From positions 110,521-174,520 of the forward strand of contig NZ_JBGCCH010000020.1 in assembly GCF_041261205.1 (NCBI RefSeq): DNA of 64,000 nucleotides. Direction: 5' to 3'. Within the stretch, counting starts at the first letter, position 1. Every line of letters starts with the position of its first letter. Below, in pieces: positions 60,462 to 64,000 of the stretch. A program made the position numbers and the translations under genes. The notes beneath the pieces were generated by a model that saw nothing but the letters and a program-made list of their open reading frames with translations, was not told the origin of the DNA and ran no database searches. The stretch is from Catenulispora sp. MAP5-51 (GTDB lineage: Bacteria; Actinomycetota; Actinomycetes; Streptomycetales; Catenulisporaceae).

Positions 60462-60530
60462 TTACCGGCCAGTTGCCTGCGGGCTCCGGTTTGACCAAGG
60501 TGGAGTCGTCCACCTCGGAACGGAGCCAGC

Positions 60531-61910
60531 ATGACCCAACCCGCCACGGCGGCCGCGGACGCAGCCGAGCTGCTGCGCGGGCTGCATGACGTCCTCCCCG
60601 GCCTGCGCGACCTCTACAAGGACCTCCACGCGCACCCCGAACTCTCCTTCCAGGAGACCCGGACCGCGGGCATCGTCGCGCAGCGCCTGCGCGCCGCCGG
60701 CTGGGACGTCACCGAGGGTCTCGGCGGGCCGGAAGGCGTCCCGGGCACCGGTGTCGTCGGCGTTCTGCGCGGTGGCCTGAACGATGGTCCGAACGGTGGG
60801 CCGAACGGCGCAGCGGAGGGCCCGGTGATCCTCCTGCGCGCCGACATGGACGCCCTCCCGGTCCGCGAGGAGACCGGCCTGCCCTACGCCTCGGAGGCCA
60901 CCGCCACCGAGCCGGACGGCACCGAGGTCCCGGTGATGCACGCCTGCGGCCACGACGTCCACGTCACCTGTCTGCTCGGCGCCACCGAGCTGCTGGCCGC
61001 GAACCGCGCGGCGTGGGGCGGCACCGTAGTGGCCGTCTTCCAGCCGGCCGAGGAGGTCGGCGGCGCGCCGAGGATGATCGAGGACGGCTTCCTGTCCCGC
61101 TTCCCGCGGCCCGAGGTCTGTCTGGGCCAGCACGTAGGTCCGGCTCCGGCCGGGCTGGTCGGCACGCGTCCGGGCCCGGTGATGAGTGCCTGCGACACCT
61201 TGCGGGTGAAGGTGTTCGGCCGGGGCGGCCACGGCTCGATGCCGGAGACGACCATCGACCCGGTGGTCATCGCCGCCGCGATCGTCATGCGGCTGCAGAC
61301 GATCGTCTCGCGCGAGATCGCGGCGAGCCGGTCGGCGGTGGTGACCGTCGGCTCGCTGCACGCCGGGACGCGGGCCAACGTCATCGCCGACGAGGCCGAG
61401 CTCGGCATCACCGTGCGCACCACCACGCCGGCGGTGCGGGACAAGGTGCTGGCCGCGATCACGCGCGTGGTGAACGCCGAGGCCGCCGCGTCCGGGGCGC
61501 CGCGGATGCCGGAGATCACGCCGCTGGACGAGCTGCCGCTGCTGGTGAACGACCAGGCCGCGACCGACGTCGTGCTCGGGGCGTTCCGCGAGCTGCTCGG
61601 CCCGGACCGGGTGTTCGTGCTGCCGTCCACGCTCACTGGCAGCGAGGACTTCGGGCACTTCGGCACCGTGCTCGGCGTCCCGTCGGTGTTCTGGCATTTC
61701 GGCGGACTGGACCTCGCCGACTTCACCGAACAGGACATCCTCTCCCTGCTGGAGGACGGCATTCCGGCCACCCTGCCCAGCAACCACTCCCCGAAGTTCG
61801 CCCCCGCCGTCGATCCGACGCTGGAGGTCGGGGTGCGGCTGATGCTCGCCGCCGCGTCCGCGTGGCTGGCGGGCACGGCGGCGGGAGGTTCGGTGTTGGA
61901 TACAGAATAG
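60531..61910 (+). CDS. M20-family amidohydrolase
   Basis: This 459-residue metalloenzyme belongs to the M20D amidohydrolases. Metal ligands appear in LRADMDALPV, HACGHDVHV and the FQPAEEVGG stretch with the catalytic Glu. The dimerisation domain starts at RGGHGSMPETTIDP, and the last His is in LPSNHSPKFAP. These enzymes cleave N-acyl amino acids, hippurate or small peptides. About residues 82-94 form a Gly/Asn/Pro repeat (GGLNDGPNGGPNG) not typical of the family. It seems monocistronic or linked to the next small gene. Confidence 0.93.
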   Translation: MTQPATAAADAAELLRGLHDVLPGLRDLYKDLHAHPELSFQETRTAGIVAQRLRAAGWDVTEGLGGPEGVPGTGVVGVLRGGLNDGPNGGPNGAAEGPVILLRADMDALPVREETGLPYASEATATEPDGTEVPVMHACGHDVHVTCLLGATELLAANRAAWGGTVVAVFQPAEEVGGAPRMIEDGFLSRFPRPEVCLGQHVGPAPAGLVGTRPGPVMSACDTLRVKVFGRGGHGSMPETTIDPVVIAAAIVMRLQTIVSREIAASRSAVVTVGSLHAGTRANVIADEAELGITVRTTTPAVRDKVLAAITRVVNAEAAASGAPRMPEITPLDELPLLVNDQAATDVVLGAFRELLGPDRVFVLPSTLTGSEDFGHFGTVLGVPSVFWHFGGLDLADFTEQDILSLLEDGIPATLPSNHSPKFAPAVDPTLEVGVRLMLAAASAWLAGTAAGGSVLDTE

Positions 61911-61946
61911 ACGTTGGAAAAGGGGAGTCCTGGAAGGGAGCGCTTG

Positions 61947-62273
61947 ATGGGTGTCGGTGGCTGGCTCCGCAAGAGCACAGACCGCTTCTTGAGCCGGTTC
62001 GAGGACCCGCTGGAGCAGTTCGAGCTGGCCCGGCGTCGGCAGCTGGACCTCCAGACCGACCTGGAGCACCGGCTGCTGCTGGTGCAGCCCGGCTCGAAGG
62101 AGGAGGCGAACCTCCTGAAGGCCAAGGCCGAACTGGAGGGCCGGATCTCCGAGTTCCAGGGGATCATCGTGCGGTTGAAGGCTTCGCAGTCCGCCGGGGC
62201 TTCGTCGTCGGCGGCGGACAAGCTGGAGGAGGAGATGGCGCGGCTGGCCGAGGACGCGAAGCGCTGGGGCTGA
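61947..62273 (+). CDS. Small coiled-coil protein, function unknown
   Basis: This 108-residue protein is highly charged and helical, with heptad-like patterns (LEQFELARRRQLDLQTDLEHRLLLV, then LLKAKAELEGRISEFQGIIVRLKA). It resembles a short PspA-like or scaffold fragment but is too short for a real match. No signal peptide or transmembrane helix. GGAAGGGAG precedes ATG 61947; a TTG at 61914 would extend it by 11 residues. Confidence 0.75.
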   Translation: MGVGGWLRKSTDRFLSRFEDPLEQFELARRRQLDLQTDLEHRLLLVQPGSKEEANLLKAKAELEGRISEFQGIIVRLKASQSAGASSSAADKLEEEMARLAEDAKRWG

Positions 62274-62340
62274 CACGCCGCCGGTATTCTTTGTCGCACG
62301 GTCGTCCTCATCAATGCTCTGTGGTGTTACGGTGCCACGC

Positions 62341-63816
62341 ATGCAGGCATCAGCACCCTCTTCGGAATCGGCACGCTCTTCGGAATCGGCACAGATCGGC
62401 GTCACCGGACTGGCCGTCATGGGCCGCAACCTGGCGCGCAACTTCGCCCGTCACGGTTACACCGTCGCACTTCACAACCGCACCGCCGCTCGGACCCACG
62501 CCCTCGTCGAGGAGTTCGGGAGCGAGGGCACGTTCGTCCCGACCGAGACCGCCGAGGAGTTCGTCGCGGCGCTCGAGAAACCCCGCCGCCTGATGATCAT
62601 GGTCAAGGCCGGCGAGCCCACCGACGCGGTCATCGAGGAGTTCGCCCCGCTGCTGGAGCCCGGCGACATGATCATCGACGGCGGCAACGCGCACTTCGCG
62701 GACACCCGGCGCCGGGAGAAGGCGCTGCGCGAGCGCGGCATCCACTTCGTCGGCTCCGGCGTGTCCGGCGGCGAGGAGGGCGCGCTGCACGGCCCGTCGA
62801 TCATGCCCGGCGGCTCCGCGGAGTCCTACGCCGTGCTCGGGCCGATGCTGGAGGCGATCAGCGCCAAGGTGGACGGCGAGCCGTGCTGCACGCACATCGG
62901 CACCGACGGCGCCGGGCACTTCGTCAAGATGGTGCACAACGGCATCGAGTACGCCGACATGCAGCTCATCGCCGAGGCCTACGACCTGCTGCGCAACGTC
63001 GCCGAGTACAGCCCGGCGCAGATCGCCGAGGTGTTCCGGTCCTGGAACAAGGGCCGGCTGAACTCCTACCTGATCGAGATCACCGCCGAGATCCTGGCCC
63101 ACACCGACGCCGCGACCGGCAAGCCGTTCGTGGACATCGTGCGCGACGCCGCCGAGCAGAAGGGCACCGGCCGCTGGACGGTGCAGACCGCGCTGGACCT
63201 GGGCTCGCCGGTGACGGCGATCGCGCAGGCGACGTTCGCCCGCGTGGCCTCCAGCCGGACCGGGCTGCGCGAGGCGTACAAGAAGCAGGCCGGCGGGACG
63301 GAGCACCCGCTGCGCGCGCACGAGACCGAGCGCTACGTCGCCACGGTCGAGCAGGCCCTCTACGCCTCCAAGGTCATCGCCTACGACCAGGGCTGGACGA
63401 TGATCCGGGACGCGGCCGAGGAGTTCGGCTGGGACATCGACCTGGCGGAGGTGGCGAAGATCTGGCGCGGCGGCTGCATCATCCGCGCCGCGTTCCTGGA
63501 CCGGATCCGCGCCGCGTACACCGCCGACGCGACGCTGCCGAGCCTGCTCTCCGAGCCGGAGTTCGCCGGCGAGATCGCCAAGGCCCAGGTGTCCTGGCGC
63601 GAGGTGATCGCCTCGGCGGCGCGGCGGGGGATCCCGGTCCCGGCGTTCTCGGCGGCGCTGGCGTACTTCGACACGTTGAGCGCCGGGCGGCTGCCGGCGG
63701 CGCTGATCCAGGGGCAGCGCGACTTCTTCGGCGCGCACACCTACCACCGGACCGATCGCGAGGGCGCTTTCCACACGCTGTGGGCGGAGGAGGGGCGGCC
63801 GGAGGTCGAGGCCTGA
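62341..63816 (+). CDS. gnd: 6-phosphogluconate dehydrogenase, decarboxylating
   Basis: This 491-residue enzyme oxidises 6-phosphogluconate to ribulose 5-phosphate in the pentose phosphate pathway. The coenzyme loop GLAVMGRNLARNFARHG lies near residues 24-40. The catalytic Lys and substrate residues lie in HFVKMVHNGIEYADMQ, preceded by GVSGGEEGALHGPSIMPGG. Asn30 and Arg48 in the loop (HNRT) favour NADP. A Ser/Ala-rich 18-residue N-terminal extension with duplicated SSESAR is unusual. ATG 62341 is preferred over 62314. A hairpin terminator and stop-codon repeats follow the gene. Confidence 0.96.
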   Translation: MQASAPSSESARSSESAQIGVTGLAVMGRNLARNFARHGYTVALHNRTAARTHALVEEFGSEGTFVPTETAEEFVAALEKPRRLMIMVKAGEPTDAVIEEFAPLLEPGDMIIDGGNAHFADTRRREKALRERGIHFVGSGVSGGEEGALHGPSIMPGGSAESYAVLGPMLEAISAKVDGEPCCTHIGTDGAGHFVKMVHNGIEYADMQLIAEAYDLLRNVAEYSPAQIAEVFRSWNKGRLNSYLIEITAEILAHTDAATGKPFVDIVRDAAEQKGTGRWTVQTALDLGSPVTAIAQATFARVASSRTGLREAYKKQAGGTEHPLRAHETERYVATVEQALYASKVIAYDQGWTMIRDAAEEFGWDIDLAEVAKIWRGGCIIRAAFLDRIRAAYTADATLPSLLSEPEFAGEIAKAQVSWREVIASAARRGIPVPAFSAALAYFDTLSAGRLPAALIQGQRDFFGAHTYHRTDREGAFHTLWAEEGRPEVEA

Positions 63817-63838
63817 GCGAGGTCTGAGCGAGGTCTGA
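63813..63838. repeat. 11-bp tandem repeats carrying the gnd stop codon
   Basis: The unit ctgagcgaggt starts with the last base before the gnd stop and occurs twice, with a third start (ctgagg). TGA appears at 63814, 63825 and 63836, one in each frame. Confidence 0.85.
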
Positions 63839-63840
63839 GG

Positions 63841-63865
63841 CCGCATCCGCCGAGGGCGGATGCGG
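63841..63865 (+). terminator. Hairpin terminator of gnd
   Basis: CCGCATCCGCC (63841-63851) and GGCGGATGCGG (63855-63865) pair perfectly around a 3-base loop, 24 bases after the gnd stop. No T-run follows, as is usual in this GC-rich genome. I see no gene in the remaining 135 bases to the window end. Confidence 0.85.
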
Positions 63866-64000
63866 GGGGATAGGTCGGCCGGGGCGAGTCCGGGGGCTGT
63901 GAGCTTCTAGATGATTGAGTCCGAAGGCTGGGCTGGTCGTGGGCCTGCGTGACGGCATGGCGAAGGGTGTCGTTGTCTGTGTGTGAATACCGACCTCGAC

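Overview
The window comes from a high-GC actinobacterium. The evidence is very high GC in third codon positions, frequent GTG starts, ATGA/GTGA gene overlaps, very rare TTA codons, a whiE-like type II polyketide cluster, large ATPase-LuxR (LAL) regulators, a DUF574-type methyltransferase and many actinobacterial domain fusions. A filamentous sporulating order such as Catenulisporales or Streptomycetales fits, but I cannot name the genus from sequence alone. I saw no tRNA, rRNA, CRISPR array, transposase or phage gene, so this reads as ordinary chromosome, probably the variable part.

Layout. (1) 1-12.2 kb: a spore-pigment-type aromatic polyketide cluster (cupin, KS-alpha, CLF, ACP, aromatase/cyclase, TcmI-type cyclase). 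It is followed without a break by its own acetyl-CoA carboxylase (fused carboxyltransferase, biotin carrier, biotin carboxylase), then a convergent LAL regulator and a type II thioesterase-like protein. (2) 12.3-17.5 kb: a PTS-dependent dihydroxyacetone kinase system. dhaM is divergent from an IclR regulator; dhaK, dhaL and a PTS enzyme I gene follow. A shared 25-bp operator-like element lies at both promoters. (3) 17.5-24.6 kb: aldo/keto reductase, a SHOCT-like protein, a Gfo/Idh/MocA oxidoreductase divergent from a ROK regulator, a RibD-like reductase, an ArsR/AHSA1 pair, and a lipoprotein with an unknown partner. (4) 24.7-31.6 kb: a second LAL regulator, a 10-codon ORF with a perfect Shine-Dalgarno sequence, a WQQ-repeat protein, an acetyl-CoA synthetase remnant beside an acetate transporter, an EthD protein and an exported SRPBCC protein. 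(5) 31.6-38.3 kb: S9 peptidase, a MoxR ATPase paired with a VWA/metallopeptidase protein, and a secreted lipase. (6) 38.4-43.3 kb: copper-handling genes (CtaG, YcnI-like, CopC-CopD fusion, two small membrane proteins). (7) 43.4-53.9 kb: a secreted unknown, a Clp-N/HTH regulator divergent from two beta-lactamase-fold hydrolases, a frameshifted monooxygenase, an FAD oxidase, a lipoprotein, a phosphoesterase, a PP2C phosphatase and a TetR regulator. (8) 54-64 kb: a CsoR-family repressor with a DUF302 protein, a Ser/Thr kinase-vWA-J-domain fusion with a zinc-ribbon propeller protein, a DUF574 methyltransferase, an M20 amidohydrolase, a small coiled-coil protein and 6-phosphogluconate dehydrogenase.

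The genes work together locally. The pigment cluster supplies its own malonyl-CoA. The dha block contains every phosphocarrier between PEP and dihydroxyacetone. The copper block combines periplasmic copper binding, import and oxidase assembly. Most unusual are the kinase-vWA-J fusion with its propeller partner, the MoxR partner that carries a degenerate internal copy of its metallopeptidase domain, the thioesterase whose nucleophile serine is glycine, a TTA codon at the KS/CLF junction, and tandem repeats that place the native stop codon in all three frames after three genes.
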